A stretch of 64,000 nucleotides of DNA, from positions 2,352,912 to 2,416,911 of the forward strand of contig NW_006763297.1 in assembly GCF_000218685.1 (NCBI RefSeq). Reading direction: 5' to 3'. This document shows positions 21,104 through 33,015 of the stretch, piece after piece (the first letter of the stretch is position 1; every line of letters starts with the position of its first letter). The DNA comes from Serpula lacrymans var. lacrymans S7.9 (Eukaryota; Basidiomycota; Agaricomycetes; Boletales; Serpulaceae). The notes below the pieces were generated by a model. That model searched no databases. It saw only the letters and a list, made by a program, of their open reading frames with translations, and was not told the origin of the DNA. The translations under genes were made by a program, and so were the position numbers.

Positions 21104-22786
21104 CCCCTGCAAATGACTTGCACAGGCTTGCTTACTGAAAACTACTTTCGAATATCGCTATTTCTAGTCCAGCTTCCCATATCAGTTTTCAAGCATCATA
21201 TAATACTGTATCAAATAATCAATTTTTGTCAACGCTTTGCCCTTCATTGTAATGGTTAACATTATACGGATGACTTGATTGGAATACACCATCATCACAG
21301 TGTGTCAAAACGGGACTTTCTCCAGGTTGCAACTTTCCAAGATGCAAAACTTCAAGCTGCAAAACTTCAAAATAGGGTTGCCGTCTGGAAAATGTGAGGT
21401 GCTGGAACAACAGTTGTCATCATGGTCATGGAACGTTTTGCTGTATGACCGAGCAGTATCTTGATACAGGCCCATCCGAAAGCAAAGAGAGATGAATGAA
21501 CTGAGGTACGATGTCGTACACGTTGTACTAGGTGACATTCTCAACTTGTGCTTTATTCCATAAAAGGATGTGCGCAGGGGATTCCATACCATTAGGGCGA
21601 AGAAACCGGGGATGAGACAGGAGAGGATCCTGTCGCCGGCAAGCTAGGGCCTTGACGGTTTTCAAGCTATATTTAATGGCGCAGGTGAATGGTTTTTGCT
21701 CTCTCTTCGGTCTAAAGCTGTCCATCTCGCCTTACAAATCACTTTCCCAGGTTAATACTGCTCAGATATAAGCAGGGCACAAGCGTCTTCTCAATTGTCA
21801 AATCTATTCTATCCTCGGAAATAACAAGTCACATGCGTCAGCCTGTGAATTATACCGCAAGGCGCCGTTGTCAACATGATCTAGAAATTTGTCTATGTGT
21901 GCTCAACGTCGGCCTGTTATCCAATTTTCTAGCTCACAGCAGAAGCGCTTCAGCACTGCAAGCAGTGCACTGTGTAATACAGTTCACCTCGGCCGATCAC
22001 TTAGGAAACCTATGCACAGTACCTCAGCCTCGTGTTCTTGATGAAATCTACTCTTTGATAGATTTAATCACACCGTTAACAGGCTCCAAGTACACGCTCC
22101 TCGGGCGCGTTATGGAGTCCCGTCTGATCGCAACGTCCAGGACGTCGATGCATCAGTCTGCCTTGGAGATTAACGGACACTGCTGGAAAACAGCCGCCCA
22201 GTTGTCGGGACCTGTAAAGTGTCCCACAGCATTGGTTTCGGTCTTCCGCTTTCTTGGGGCTCTTCTCTGTCACATCCATAGAAGCCCCATGATGATCGCG
22301 AGCTTTCCGTTGGTCATCCTATACTCCTATTGGTTAGATGATTGGTGCATTCTAATGCTTCTATGATCACGCCCCAGAGTTGCTTACCGGAATCAAAACT
22401 CTTACTTTCAAATTCAAATTAAGAAGCGATGCAAAACCTGATCAACCCCGCCTTTCGATCATAAACGACTGGAGAAATCACGACGTCATGGCGAGTTGTA
22501 CGGGCGTGCCAAATGCAACAGGCACTGATCGAGGCAGTTTGGTGGACATTGCGAGTCACATATGCAGCACCACAGGAACACATCGGTATGGAACCACCCA
22601 TCTTCTTCGCTATCATAATCTACAGAAGGCTGTCGTTCGGAACATGGCCGTACTGCCACACACAAGTCCATCTGTAACACGAGGCTAGTGTGATCACCAA
22701 CATCGCAATTCTACGTCATGTACGTATAGCACTTATCCGAACTGGATCAAGTTGAACGCTGTAATGCTCATGGATCAAGATATACA
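21104..22786. other. No recognised gene
   Basis: Several open frames of 60-177 codons overlap on both strands (longest 21833-22366, plus) but lack domains, splice continuity or composition that would support coding. Confidence 0.4.
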
Positions 22787-23753
22787 TCAGAAACACCAAA
22801 AGACAGGCTTACCCAATGTAGAACTGGATGGTACCTGTTTGAATTTAATCCTACATGCACCACAAGCTAGTTCGATCGTGTATGTTGCGTTTTCACCACA
22901 CGAAAACCTCGGTTCCGAGGAAAATAGCTGCCTGCCGTCTTCTACCTCCTGCTGATCAATCGTTGTATGTCCTAGAGGAAATTCCACTGTGCCCATGAAT
23001 GAAATCCGCCTTGGGCGCGTGTTCCAGCTGAGGCTCGGCATAGGTTCGAAAGAGGTGACATTCCATATCTCGATCTCACTGGCATGGAGAGGACCAGATG
23101 AAATATACATCTGGTTAGCAACGCGCCTTTCTTCTGGGCTAGGAACAGTAATCCCAATATGACATGACGTTGCCTCGGAGCTCGGCATCTGCCATTGGAA
23201 GAACATCGAATCCTAGGGCAACTCGCGCAGTTAGGACACGGGCTGATCAAGGGACCGCAGAGCATTGAACCCACACTTTCGCTTAAGACTACTTCCGGGC
23301 TGGAGGCGTAGACTTTGTCAGGTAAGGCCCTGTTTACTCGGATAATGGACGAAGGAAACCAAGATATTGGTACTACTTTGTACGGTAAGTATTGAATGTG
23401 AGCTTTCGAAGTTATCAGCTTCACGTACCATCTTTATGTCTGGAACCTTGAGTCTGATATGGGTTTGGATCGCTCGGGCCAACGATGCCATAGGGTATGA
23501 TATACAGAAATACCAACATCATGGCCAAAAGGCAATATATAAGACAGTTGGCCCATGTAAACCCCAAGGAAACAGTATCAACACTAGGGCCTATATTTCT
23601 GTTACGAAGTAAAGGACTGCGGGTATGAGTGATGTCCCCCTCAAATTCGCGGTAATCCCAGTCGTACACCGGGGGAATGTTATCACTTGGGGGGCACTCA
23701 GTGCAGAACGAAGGGCAACACAAAATGACTCACCTAGCGAAGTAAACCGCCAT
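22787..23753 (-). CDS. But2-like membrane-anchored protein
   Basis: Proposed exons on the minus strand: 23753-23734, 23616-23429, 23375-23293 and 23212-22787, giving 238 aa. The first exon is uncertain. The second encodes a hydrophobic helix (CLIYCLLAMMLVFLYIIPYG), so the protein is probably anchored near its N-terminus. The last exon, from 'DSMFFQWQMPSSEATSCHIG' to 'ACRIKF', resembles the But2 C-terminal domain of mushroom proteins. The order of short N-tail, one helix and a lumenal beta-rich domain fits that family. It is followed upstream by an UstYa-like gene on the same strand 440 bp away. The function is unknown; confidence in the family is moderate. Confidence 0.5.
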
Positions 23754-24194
23754 TATGGCTGAGGCGATTAAATGCGAGCAACTTGCTCAGACACTGGGAC
23801 TCACTTGGTAGCCAAGGAAATCCGTCAACTTGAAACTGTTCTATTTAACACATTTGGACCGAGCGTCAATGCAATCATATGTCGCGATAAGACTGAAATG
23901 GGTCACTTACGTAGAATCTTCAGTCTCTGTGTTCCTTAAATAATTCTGACTTCTCCACGTTCCAGAAACCACGACAGTTAGTGGCTCTACAGCAGGAAGC
24001 GACTTCGTTCGGCAGATCTGAGATGAGTGCAAACCTAACTTAGTTCATTCGTACTCTATCAGGTCATATACATCATGGACCGTGGTATTAAGACAAACAG
24101 GTGTCGTCAAACGATTTCACATTCATCCTTCACTACAACTTTGTCAAGCCTCCTGATGCCACTAGATTGGCGACACCAACCCCTGGACCCCTGA

Positions 24195-24945
24195 TTATGC
24201 CTTCGCCGTAAGATTATGTTCCGCCCAGCTGGGGCCATTATGGTTTTCTCTGACGAAGTCGTATATCTGTGTCCAGTCCCTGCAGACATGGGTCACGCCC
24301 GTTCCGTCCGTGCCTACTATTTTGCCATCAATCTCTATATTGATCGGATCCAGAGTGATATCCGAATTGCAAAGAATGGCCTGGCGCAGAAAGTTGAGAC
24401 AATGTCCACTGTGTGAGTTGACTCCTTTGATGAAGGACTCCCGAATCATATCCAGGCAATGGATCTGGTGGAACATAGACACGCCAAAGATTCGTCCTGC
24501 ATTGAAGGAGAGGACGAAAGATGAGCGGTATCCATGCGTGTTGGGGAGTAGAGATAAGGTAAGGGAGATAACTTGACATACCATCTGGTCCCAGTCGCAC
24601 AAACCCATGGCCCTTGGGGAAATGGTCCAGCGAGTGCCAGTCATACCACGACATCGTTCCTGCAGTGCCGTAGCGGTCGGTATTCTCGAATGTCATGGCC
24701 ACACTATCTAGGCGAATGGGTAGTTCGGTGGGATGGTCATCACCAACGTAACCTGCAGGTGATAGAACTTGAGTTGTAAAACAAAAAAGTGGATGAATGG
24801 GCGCACTGTATTGGCTATCGTCGACTGTATGTTTGGAGCTCAAGCGTCTGACAGCAAGGACGTTAAACAAGACACTGGCGATAAGAGCAACTACCATGAA
24901 TGCTCGTTGGTCATCATAGAAATAACGTCGAATTGTCTTGAGCAT
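24195..24945 (-). CDS. UstYa-like (DUF3328) oxidase
   Basis: Two exons, 24945-24582 and 24496-24195, give 221 aa. The N-terminus has a membrane helix (FMVVALIASVLFNVLAV). The conserved part carries both HxxHC motifs of the family, HQIHC and HSGHC, followed by 'LNFLRQAILCNSDITLDP' and 'THVCRDW'. UstYa-type proteins oxidise or cyclise peptide products in ustiloxin-like RiPP pathways and are widespread in basidiomycetes, often outside known clusters. Neighbours here are a But2-like gene on the same strand and, divergently, a 51-codon frame at 25122. No precursor with repeated cores is visible, so the substrate cannot be named. Confidence 0.8.
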
Positions 24946-25121
24946 GGTACAAAAGCAAATATAGGATGATCGGTATAAAGATGCTATACACAGGTGTGAA
25001 TGGATACGTTAACTAGCGGGTCCTGTTACTTTGAAATATTAACACTTGAATAACTCACCAGCGTCTATCCAGAGCTCGAGGTTCGTAACAAAGATAGAAG
25101 CGACAGCGACATCTTAACAAA

Positions 25122-25277
25122 ATGCCTAAAGATGTGCATACTTTGACCCGAACAACCACTGGTACTGATGAACCTGTCCAAGACGTCCAACTTGGTGCTG
25201 GCATTTTCCGCATCCTCCCATTCTCCGAGAAGTCTGATTGCCATATGCTCAATGACACGGCATCGCCCAATAACTGA
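25122..25277 (+). CDS. Possible 51-aa small protein
   Basis: A short uninterrupted frame, MPKDVHTLTR to TASPNN. It sits 177 bp from the start of the UstYa-like gene, in divergent orientation. There is no signal peptide, no CaaX end (so not a typical mating pheromone) and no repeated core peptide. It may simply be a chance frame; it is listed because UstYa-like enzymes act on short precursor peptides. Confidence 0.2.
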   Translation: MPKDVHTLTRTTTGTDEPVQDVQLGAGIFRILPFSEKSDCHMLNDTASPNN

Positions 25278-26003
25278 GAATAGCTATTTCGTTTCTCTCA
25301 TTGAACTCGCCGATATTCTCTGGCGACAATGGGACTTCCATCTAGGACATATGCAGTCTGAAAACGAGAAGGGAGATAGAGAGAAACATGCGGACACTAT
25401 ATTTATAGCTCCGCTTCAAAGTAACGGTTTATGTGCTGTCTGCCGTAGTCATGGCATGTCTGGGCTTCAATAATGATTCTCCGCCGCCTTTTCTCGAGGT
25501 AGCCTGCTATCACGGGAGTTGCCGTACCTCCATCGATCTTATGATAACGACGTTGGCCCCGCTTCCGAGAGCAAAAGCTGTGATTTTCGCGTGTTTTCCA
25601 GAATTGCCGCTATCCTTTTTCAGATGAGTCTCGTATGCACCGATTTCGTATGCAGGTCGAATCTATGGCAGAACCATTCATCACCCACAAGGTGACTTTT
25701 AAAAGGGGAATTCACGAGACAACAACGTCGCAATGACACCTGAGGAATGGACCGCACCATCGCCGGTTTAAACTACGTCGGGGAATTGCACTGGCACAGA
25801 CTGGATCGTCACATGCTATTACTGGTTCAAGCTCATGCGCGCGGAAAGGAGTGGGAAGCCGAATATAAGTATAGCCTTGGTCCATATGGAATGAAATATC
25901 TTGGTTAGCGCTCTTTGCTCGCGATGCCTCACACGCCTCTTCAAGTTGACTGACTCAGTTTTTTTACATATGCGGATCTTGAAGCTCTCTGGAGTGCACT
26001 CTC
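25278..26003. other. Upstream region of arrestin-like gene C
   Basis: No gene recognised. A TATA-like 'tataagtatag' lies near 25864, about 140 bp before the start codon at 26004. Confidence 0.4.
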
Positions 26004-27770
26004 ATGTACATTGCCGACCTCCCCAGTTATGCGGCCTTGTCCAATGACTCGCCGCATACTCCCTCCTATACTCCCGCACCCCAAGCGCATGAACGTCGCT
26101 TAGCCCTGAATGATCGTGTGCGGGCGGGACCCTCAGGGGAGTTTGTGAAACAGACAAAGAAAGGGGATGTGAGCCTGCGGCTTGCGCGCCAGGATGACAA
26201 TGCCGCTTTCCCCGTTTATGGGTGTGGACCTCCTGTAGAAGGAACCGTCGATATCGTCAAAACCGATGGCATCGCTAGCGTAGAAGTTAAGGCAAGTCAT
26301 ATGCTTCTACGCCATAGGGGCCTCGCACCCTTACGGATCGTGTGAATAGATTGAAGGTGTTCTTAAACTTCAAGAGATCGCGGAAGGCGGGATGACCACA
26401 CACAATCTGTGTCTCAGCAGAGCCGTTCTTTGGGTGAAGGACAGGGACGGCGATGTGCTATGCCCTAATACGCTGCCCTTCACCCTCTCTCTCCCTACTA
26501 CTTTCTCCGATGGTGGCAAGACCTACGTGAGTGTTAACCTGATAGGCCCTGTCAAATCGCGGTAACCTTGGCAAACAGCCCCTTCCTCCTACTTACGAGT
26601 CACACTTATCTGGCCTCCCCGGGTTCACAGCTACGATCGATTACAGTGTTAGTGCATTTGTCATGAAACCTAACCTGGTACCCAATTTAGTGAAATCGGC
26701 CTTATTTGGAAGGGACGGAAACTGGTAGGTTCACGAAATGCCCAGGTCATTGAATGATGAATTGACGTTTGAACAGGTCTGTATCCACTCCCCTAATGTA
26801 TCGTCCCCGGTCTCGTCCTTCCGTGCCTTTGCCACGGCCCCTGATAACGAACAACATTGATCGCGGTTTTGCTGTACATCCCGGGTGGAAAATGTTTCCA
26901 TCCTCTCTCAAAGCTAGGACTGATGGGGGGAAAGACATCATCTCGAAGGTATGTTTCAAATATTGACCTGTCTCAATGCCATATTTATCATGGCAAACTG
27001 CGTTCCCACGGTTTCAGCTGTATCTTCCTGCTTCTCGAATATTTGCCATCGGCCAGCCTGTCCCATTTCATCTCACGTTCAACTCCTCAGCCAATTCATT
27101 AGCCGCCTTTTTACCTTATGGCCCTATAGCCAGTTTGTCACGGAAGAAGCAATTTACTCGAATACAACTGTTCAGGCAAACGACAGTAGATGTTCGGTAA
27201 GTGGCAGGATGTATATGTTGTGCTCATGGAGCATTGATACAGTATTTTTCTGTGTTAGAAATGCAATCATTTCAGGTACGAAGACCGATATCTGGCGGGT
27301 GGACTGCGTTGGCGACGGTATATTCAGGCATGCTGTAGGTTCCAGGAGATTTATGGCCCCAGAATGAAACTAATTCTGGACAGGGTGATGGTCCTGATTG
27401 GATTTCTTACAGTGGTGAGATATGTATTGACGAACAAGTGAAGATCGGTGGTTTCAAAGCGGGAGGATTTTCGATCAAGGTTAGTTTGGACGACGTTTAC
27501 TCTTACGTAACTAGCCTCTAATATATCTTTCTGGTTTCGATCTAGGATTGTGTGGTGCTCTCTATGACCCCTCCCGATGTTCTAAAGTCGCCTTTCAGGG
27601 ATTTTCGACAAGTAGTTCCTATACGCATTGCTACCGATCCCTGGACGGAGGATGGGGCTGGCGTAGGCACATACACCGCTGTGTACCGAACGCCTTCATC
27701 CTCCGATGATCACGATGATGCCCTCCACATGGATGACGATCGTTTTACGCAGCATCGTGTTTCCCGGTAG
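26004..27770 (+). CDS. Arrestin-like protein C
   Basis: Eight exons: 26004-26291, 26350-26526, 26579-26724, 26777-26948, 27018-27196, 27259-27334, 27384-27479 and 27546-27770, giving 452 aa. The first intron appears to be GC-AG (AAG/GCAAGT). It is a distant paralogue of genes A and B: matching landmarks are 'SLPTTFSDGGKTYPLPPTYE', 'PLMYRPRSRP', 'RIFAIGQPVPFHL' and 'RIATDPW'. Compared with A and B it has extra introns and a longer, acidic C-terminal tail (SSSDDHDDALHMDDD). Its position 5 kb from gene B suggests local expansion of the family. Exon 6 placement is the least certain. Confidence 0.7.
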
Positions 27771-28135
27771 TGCACCGAGCACAAGGACTTTAGGCCGTAG
27801 GACAGTGATGATATTTTTTTTTGGTAATTGGCCTGGACGATCTTATTTTGCGGGCCTCAGCAGATGCTATGTCGTAGTTCCTCATTGTGTCTGTATCAAC
27901 TAAATCATTTCGTTGTAGCCTAGGTCGAAATATAATAACTGGTTATCGACCAGCGATTCACAAATGCTCTTGTATCACGTGAAAATCACGAGACGATAGT
28001 CGCCATATGAACGATGATGTCATGAGCACCACCTCGACTGTGACTGGGTCTGAAACTCAAAAATTGGCATACTTAAGGATAGATGTTGTTCAAGCTTGGA
28101 CTCCACAACTTACCCACTGATTAATATCTGCAATA
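27771..28135. other. Intergenic, no gene seen
   Basis: AT-rich spacer between arrestin-like gene C and the next small gene. No repeat or RNA gene recognised. Confidence 0.5.
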
Positions 28136-28808
28136 ATGCCCATCACAAGAGAAAGCCATACTCGCGCGGATGCACCATCTGAAGTTGACCGCGCTGCAAA
28201 TACACCCCAGCCATACCCGTCAGAGGTCGCCCCACCCACAGTGGTTGATACTCTGCCTCAGCAAGGTGAGTTTATTATACGTCTTTATTTGTCAGAGCCA
28301 TGACAGTCATTTTGCAGCCTCAACCTCTCCTGGAGATGGTTCAGAAGTCCAGGCCAAACCAGATATACGAAAACCTTCAGAGGTCGATATGGATGACCCA
28401 AACATTAATGTTGTCGTACTTCCTGCTGAAAAGCCTTCTTTCAAGCAACAAGTATTTGGTGCGTTCTCTCGTATAAATCATTTGTTATGCATGAGAATGC
28501 TCATTGCATACTCGATAGGATATGCACAAGTGCGGATATCTATGCCCCATACAGTGTAGAATTTACTGACATATGCTCTTTTTTGGTTCTTTAAGGTTGC
28601 TCGAGGAACGGTACGTTTCCCGTTCTTGTAAAAGTGAATATAATGGATGTATACTCATATATATATATCACAGGCAATGAGGAAGGCATGTTCATAACAA
28701 TGTGCCAGCTTTTTCCCTGTTTATTAACACGCTATACAGCCCTCGCTTAAGGAACGTGGAGAAAATATTTTACGAGGAGAGGAATCCATGCCTAGCAAGG
28801 ATACATAG
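28136..28808 (+). CDS. Small protein with micro-exons, function unknown
   Basis: Six exons: 28136-28265, 28318-28458, 28519-28529 (11 nt), 28596-28610 (15 nt), 28674-28685 (12 nt) and 28740-28808, giving 125 aa. The intron after the 12-nt exon appears to be GC-AG. The joined protein has a Pro-rich N-terminal half and the C-terminal motif 'FKQQVFGYAQVARGTAMRK' followed by 'LKERGENILRGEESMP'. A similar pattern (GYA-x2-RGT, then L-x-E-x-G-x2-IL-x-G) occurs in short uncharacterised mushroom proteins as I recall them. There are no membrane segments. The micro-exons are supported only by how well the motif joins across them. Confidence 0.6.
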
Positions 28809-29518
28809 TAAACTCGTTGACATATTCGTCTTTGTCTGGTGAGTCAACTGGGTAGCTCATATGCATGAATTTCGGACTGATACCTCTTTCAAGTGATGTA
28901 CTTCTACTCTATGATCATGCCCGAGCGGAGCGTGATGTTGTATATCTTACTGTATCGTTTGAGTACTAGTTATATTGTATCCAGTATATTTTGACTATCG
29001 CAAGGAATATTGTTTCCTTTTTCGCACCGTGGTTCACCTTCATCATTTTGGGAAGATAATGACAGTTTTGGTCTATGTCCCGTGAAAAGAAGCTACTGCT
29101 TTTGTCTTACTACGTTGATGCTACGGTTGCCATACTCCGACTCATTTGCTCTCCTTTGCATTGTCGATGCAAAGCCTGGTTTATGTGGACATGACATACT
29201 CCCGGCACATTCGATGTTACTCGGGGCAATGCCGGGAATCTATGAAAAGACCGACACGGTGACTCGAAAGGCCATCTCAGATCCAAAGCGTCCAAAAAGT
29301 CTAAAACCGAAAAAAATTCACAAACCAAGCTAAACCTTTTGAAAGAGACTCTTCGGGAAAGGTAATGACATTTCGATACCTTTGCGGAGGATATGCTTCA
29401 TCCTAACATTCGAGACAGGACACATTATCTCACAGGAGGCTCACATTGACACTAGGCTACTTTATTCTCGGATAATACGTTTTTGGATCAATTTTGAAGT
29501 CACAAGTTCAGAGCAAAC
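28809..29518. other. Intergenic, no recognised gene
   Basis: A 107-codon frame (29010-29333) with a Lys-rich end is present but has no family match I can name and no splice support. Confidence 0.4.
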
Positions 29519-31095
29519 ATGGCAGCAATCCGTGTGCAGTCCTCGCTGTTAGATGTTCTATACTTTTTCAGTGAGAAAGCAATTGGCTGGACCCGACCTG
29601 CACCGGTTATCCCCACGCGTACGGTGAACCCTGTGGTGAGCAGTGCCAAATTCGCTTTAGAGGTCTGTTGCTATTACCCCGCTGACAGCGATGATGGAAC
29701 TTGAACTCTATTTAACCTTACTCAATTGAACTTTATAGGAGACCGACCTTGTGCAATTGAATGACGAGGGCGTGAAAGTAGCTGCGAGATACGTGAGTCA
29801 CGTTGGGTTGATTCTTTGAATCTGATGTGCTAACCCACTTTCGATCCGCCAGATCTTGCAAAAGCTAGCCTCCGAGTCGTACACTCCAAGGACGTGGCGT
29901 ACCCATCCGCTTCATGTCTGTCCACCAGAGGTGTACTCCTCATCTGATCCGCTCTCAAAAGCATCCCTGGACTGGATATTTCTTATTTCATCTTTGAATT
30001 TCAGCTTTTGGTCTGAAAGGGAGGGAAAGCCTGACCGCTACGGTGTTGAGTGGCGCGAAGGCTGGGGAAAAGAAAAACGAGCTGCGCATACAGGCTATTG
30101 GAGTCTCGTCGCCGCACTCAATCGAGGTAATTGATCTTGTCATGAAACAGAAGAAATGATCAGTAGCTGATGTAGTATGAATTATAGCTCTGGAGGAAGA
30201 TATCCCGATCACAGATCCTACGTTCTATTCTTCCCCTGTGCGCTGCCCGGATTCTGTGATAGAATATGTCTTTCGTCCTGCATCTCAGTGCAGTGAAACC
30301 CTACCGCTTTTGAAAGAGCGAATTCAAATCATGCGGGAAGTGGGGTCCATTCTGTGCAAGGTGAGTGGTGGCAGAGTTATGAGCTATCATGATTGGAGCT
30401 AATATTCACTTTTTTTTGGGATAGAGGTTTTCTGGCTCTTACCAAGGGTTCATAGAAGAATTTCAGAGGACCCACGGGAACCAGGGAACAGCTTTGGAAC
30501 TTGTGCAAATGGTGACTGATGTGTTTCCATCGTTTCGGGATGAACGATGGTACAAGGATCGCAAAGGTAGCATTGCTCTGCAATTGTAGTTCTAGCACCT
30601 CACCAACTTTGAATTTTAATAGTTTACTTTTGGAAACGACCACAGATCCTAGTTGCAGAGACATGGGCTGCATTCTATCCCGCTGATCCGGCTCTCCCTC
30701 ACCCAATATTCCCTGGCACATCTGGTCCTGCTATCCATCACCTAACCATGTTCGCCGACTATCGGGTCCCTCAAATATTGCACCACCTGCGCATCTTGGT
30801 CTATCCTTCTTCTCTAGTCGATACCCTCCAGGCGGGGACCATGCTTCAGCCGGGTTGTAGGGAAGAGGTCAGCTTGCGTGCTGCAAGTATCGTTGCTGTA
30901 GAAAGGGTGTGGGAGGAAATTATAACGCTCCGGGAAGCTTCGATGGTAAAGTACGAAGGAGAAGTGAGTAGCGTGTTGATCGACTTTTATCTTTGGGATC
31001 TGGCCAAGAAATTAGAGAGCGGTGAAGAGCACGTAGAGGGGGTGGAGACGGCTGAGATCACTCCTGCGCATCGAACGAGGAGCATCTGGTACTAG
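29519..31095 (+). CDS. QNG1: Queuosine 5'-phosphate N-glycosylase (QNG1)
   Basis: Six exons: 29519-29662, 29739-29792, 29853-30126, 30188-30360, 30425-30566 and 30623-31095, giving 419 aa, all with GT-AG introns. Family landmarks are 'LDWIFLISSLNFSFWSE' (substrate pocket region), 'RDERWYKDRKVYFWKRPQIL' and 'MFADYRVPQILHHLRIL' with the conserved Asp. The enzyme releases queuine from queuosine 5'-phosphate, so eukaryotes that cannot make queuine can reuse it for tRNA modification. Length fits fungal members. No partner for queuine insertion is visible nearby. The start is the first ATG and leaves 'SALLDV'-like family N-terminal sequence intact. Confidence 0.9.
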
Positions 31096-31217
31096 CTTGG
31101 ATGATGAGGAACGGGATGGGCATGAAAAAGTATACTAATAATTATTCCATTATATTACACTAGGAAATAATGTCGAAGTAGCATGGATGATGTCTACAAA
31201 CACACTACGGGAAGAGT

Positions 31218-31991
31218 TCATACTACCGTCCGCCTTGGTCTGCCTCTACCCCTAGATGGCTTTTCTAATAGATAGGAAAAGTTCCTTTTCTCTGGCTCCA
31301 CATACTCCATACCTAGTTCTCGCATTATCGCTTCCTCGCTCTCGCCTTCCACAAACATCCAGTAGCCTTTAAGAATTCCACTTTCGCTCTCCCCTCCGTC
31401 ATGTTCATTTGGTGTACTAGCGGTATCATCGGGTTGCCATCGCCACAGCCCAAACTCATTCAGGAGCATACCAAGGCTGGCGGCCTTGGCGGACATGGTT
31501 TTTGTGAACTCCACGTCACCTGTGAGAGCGAGGAGCGCTGCTCCTCTTGATTTCATTGGAACCAGACTGTCATGAAATCCGATCAGCTACGTGTTCACCA
31601 ACATGACGGGAATGAAGCTCATACTTCAGACTCAACCGGCGATAATGGCCTTCGTTGTTCTTGCAGAGACGCACCCGCAGCTCCTTTTCTTCCCAAAGTC
31701 CCTTGGGCGTTCTCTCAGGGACTCTGATGATGCCATGCCACCGTCGAGCACCAGAGGCCATCGCGACGTTTATCAAGCCTCTCTTCTTCAGCGGGTTGAC
31801 GACGTGGTTGCAGAGCATGGAAGATTCCGTGTCTTTCACTTTGGCATAGCCCTCGCGGAAGGCGATATTTTTTCTGCCGCGGCGTCCTTTCGCTGATTCT
31901 GCTTCCGTCAGTGGTGGTGGGGTGGGCACATGGACGTGGGAGGGATGAAATAAGAGAATGTCGATATCTGAAAACGCCGCCACTCCACGGC

Positions 31992-32039
<48 letters not shown>

Positions 32040-33015
32040 CTTCATGTCAATAAAAATAGCGCCACCCATCAACGGTGAACTTACTAGCTTCCAGCCAGAT
32101 GAACCTCGAACCTAGATGGGATATTCTCACGGACAAAGTTCTTTTGGTGGGTGCGGGGAGAGGTTTAGAAGGGGGAAGGCGCCGATGATGGAAAAAGAGA
32201 TGACGCTCACCGCGACTGTCTCGGCTTCGTCGCATGTGACGGGTTGGGACAGGTGAGCGGCGAACCGCAGGCCAATCTGCTGGGCAGAGGAAAGGATGCT
32301 GAAGTACGACGGCTTACTCATGTCCGCGACGGTCGTGCAACCGGCATCGAAGAGCTGTCTGGCAGTTCTTTCGCTGATGTGAATGAGGGTGGGTTAGAAC
32401 CGTCGGGATATGTAAGAAGCGGAGGGAAGGACTACCCGACACCGGGTACTGTTTGCAGCACCTTTAGCTCCTGTTTGAGGGCTTCCTCTCGTGCTTTTTC
32501 TGGAGAGATGTCGCATTGTGGAGACTCGCACTGTTATTAATGTAACATGAAGCCCATAAGAGGTATGCAAAACGGGGGGGCACCTACGGACATAGTGTGT
32601 CCCGTGTAAGAAAACTCCAATGCGTTTGGATATACCAGGCCCCACACCTTTCAGCTATTCGCGATACACGTGTAAGAGCTGAGAAACTGCAAAAGTACAT
32701 GCGGACTCGCCTGTTTAACTTCCGCGACCGTACGGACTGGTGTGTCTAGGGATGCAATGGCTCTGATGGCTGCATCAAATGCACGAACTTTGTAGGCATT
32801 TCGTACGGCCTTTTTGTCCTCCTCTTCCCTATCTGCGTGACGTCCATCTTTGAGTGCACATTTCTGTCTGACGTCTGGTGGTTTTACTTACTGGACTTGA
32901 GCATTTCGATGATATCATGATTGGGACTCGCATTTTGAGAATAATGACAGCGCGAAAGGAACAACGTCGACGCTGATCTGCACCTGATGTTGGGTAAAAG
33001 GCAACGCGAAAGCAT
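31218..33015 (-). CDS. Family-X DNA polymerase, probable mitochondrial form
   Basis: Exons on the minus strand: 33015-32892, 32847-32711, 32654-32592, 32530-32436, 32373-32211, 32140-32085, 31993-31625 and 31566-31218, giving 451 aa. The N-terminus MLSRCLLPNIRCRSASTLFL is Arg/Ser-rich without acidic residues, typical of a mitochondrial presequence. Two helix-hairpin-helix motifs follow ('LKGVGPGISKRIGVFL' and 'LQTVPGVGERTARQLF'), then the palm with the Asp pair in 'GSYRRGVAAFSDIDIL' and a thumb ending 'LLEKPSRGRGRPRR'. The third catalytic Asp, in 'RRxDI' of Pol beta, is Ser here (RRLSLN). One intron appears to be GC-AG (after 32711), the donor after 32592 is weak (GTCCGT), and one 3' splice site follows 45 A residues. 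The role would be base-excision or end-joining repair, if active. Confidence 0.85.
31995..32039 (+). repeat. Poly(T) run of 45 nt
   Basis: Uninterrupted T45 on the plus strand (A45 on the polymerase sense strand). It lies inside an intron of the family-X polymerase gene, directly before the 3' AG. It could be a mobile-element poly(A) tail or a sequencing or assembly effect. Confidence 0.9.

Noticed and set aside
25122..25277. A mating pheromone or MSDIN-type toxin precursor
   Set aside because: There is no CaaX end, no MSDIN-like leader and no conserved C-terminal recognition sequence.
29010..29333. A 107-codon plus-strand gene before QNG1
   Set aside because: No recognisable family and no splice continuity; kept as unassigned intergenic sequence.
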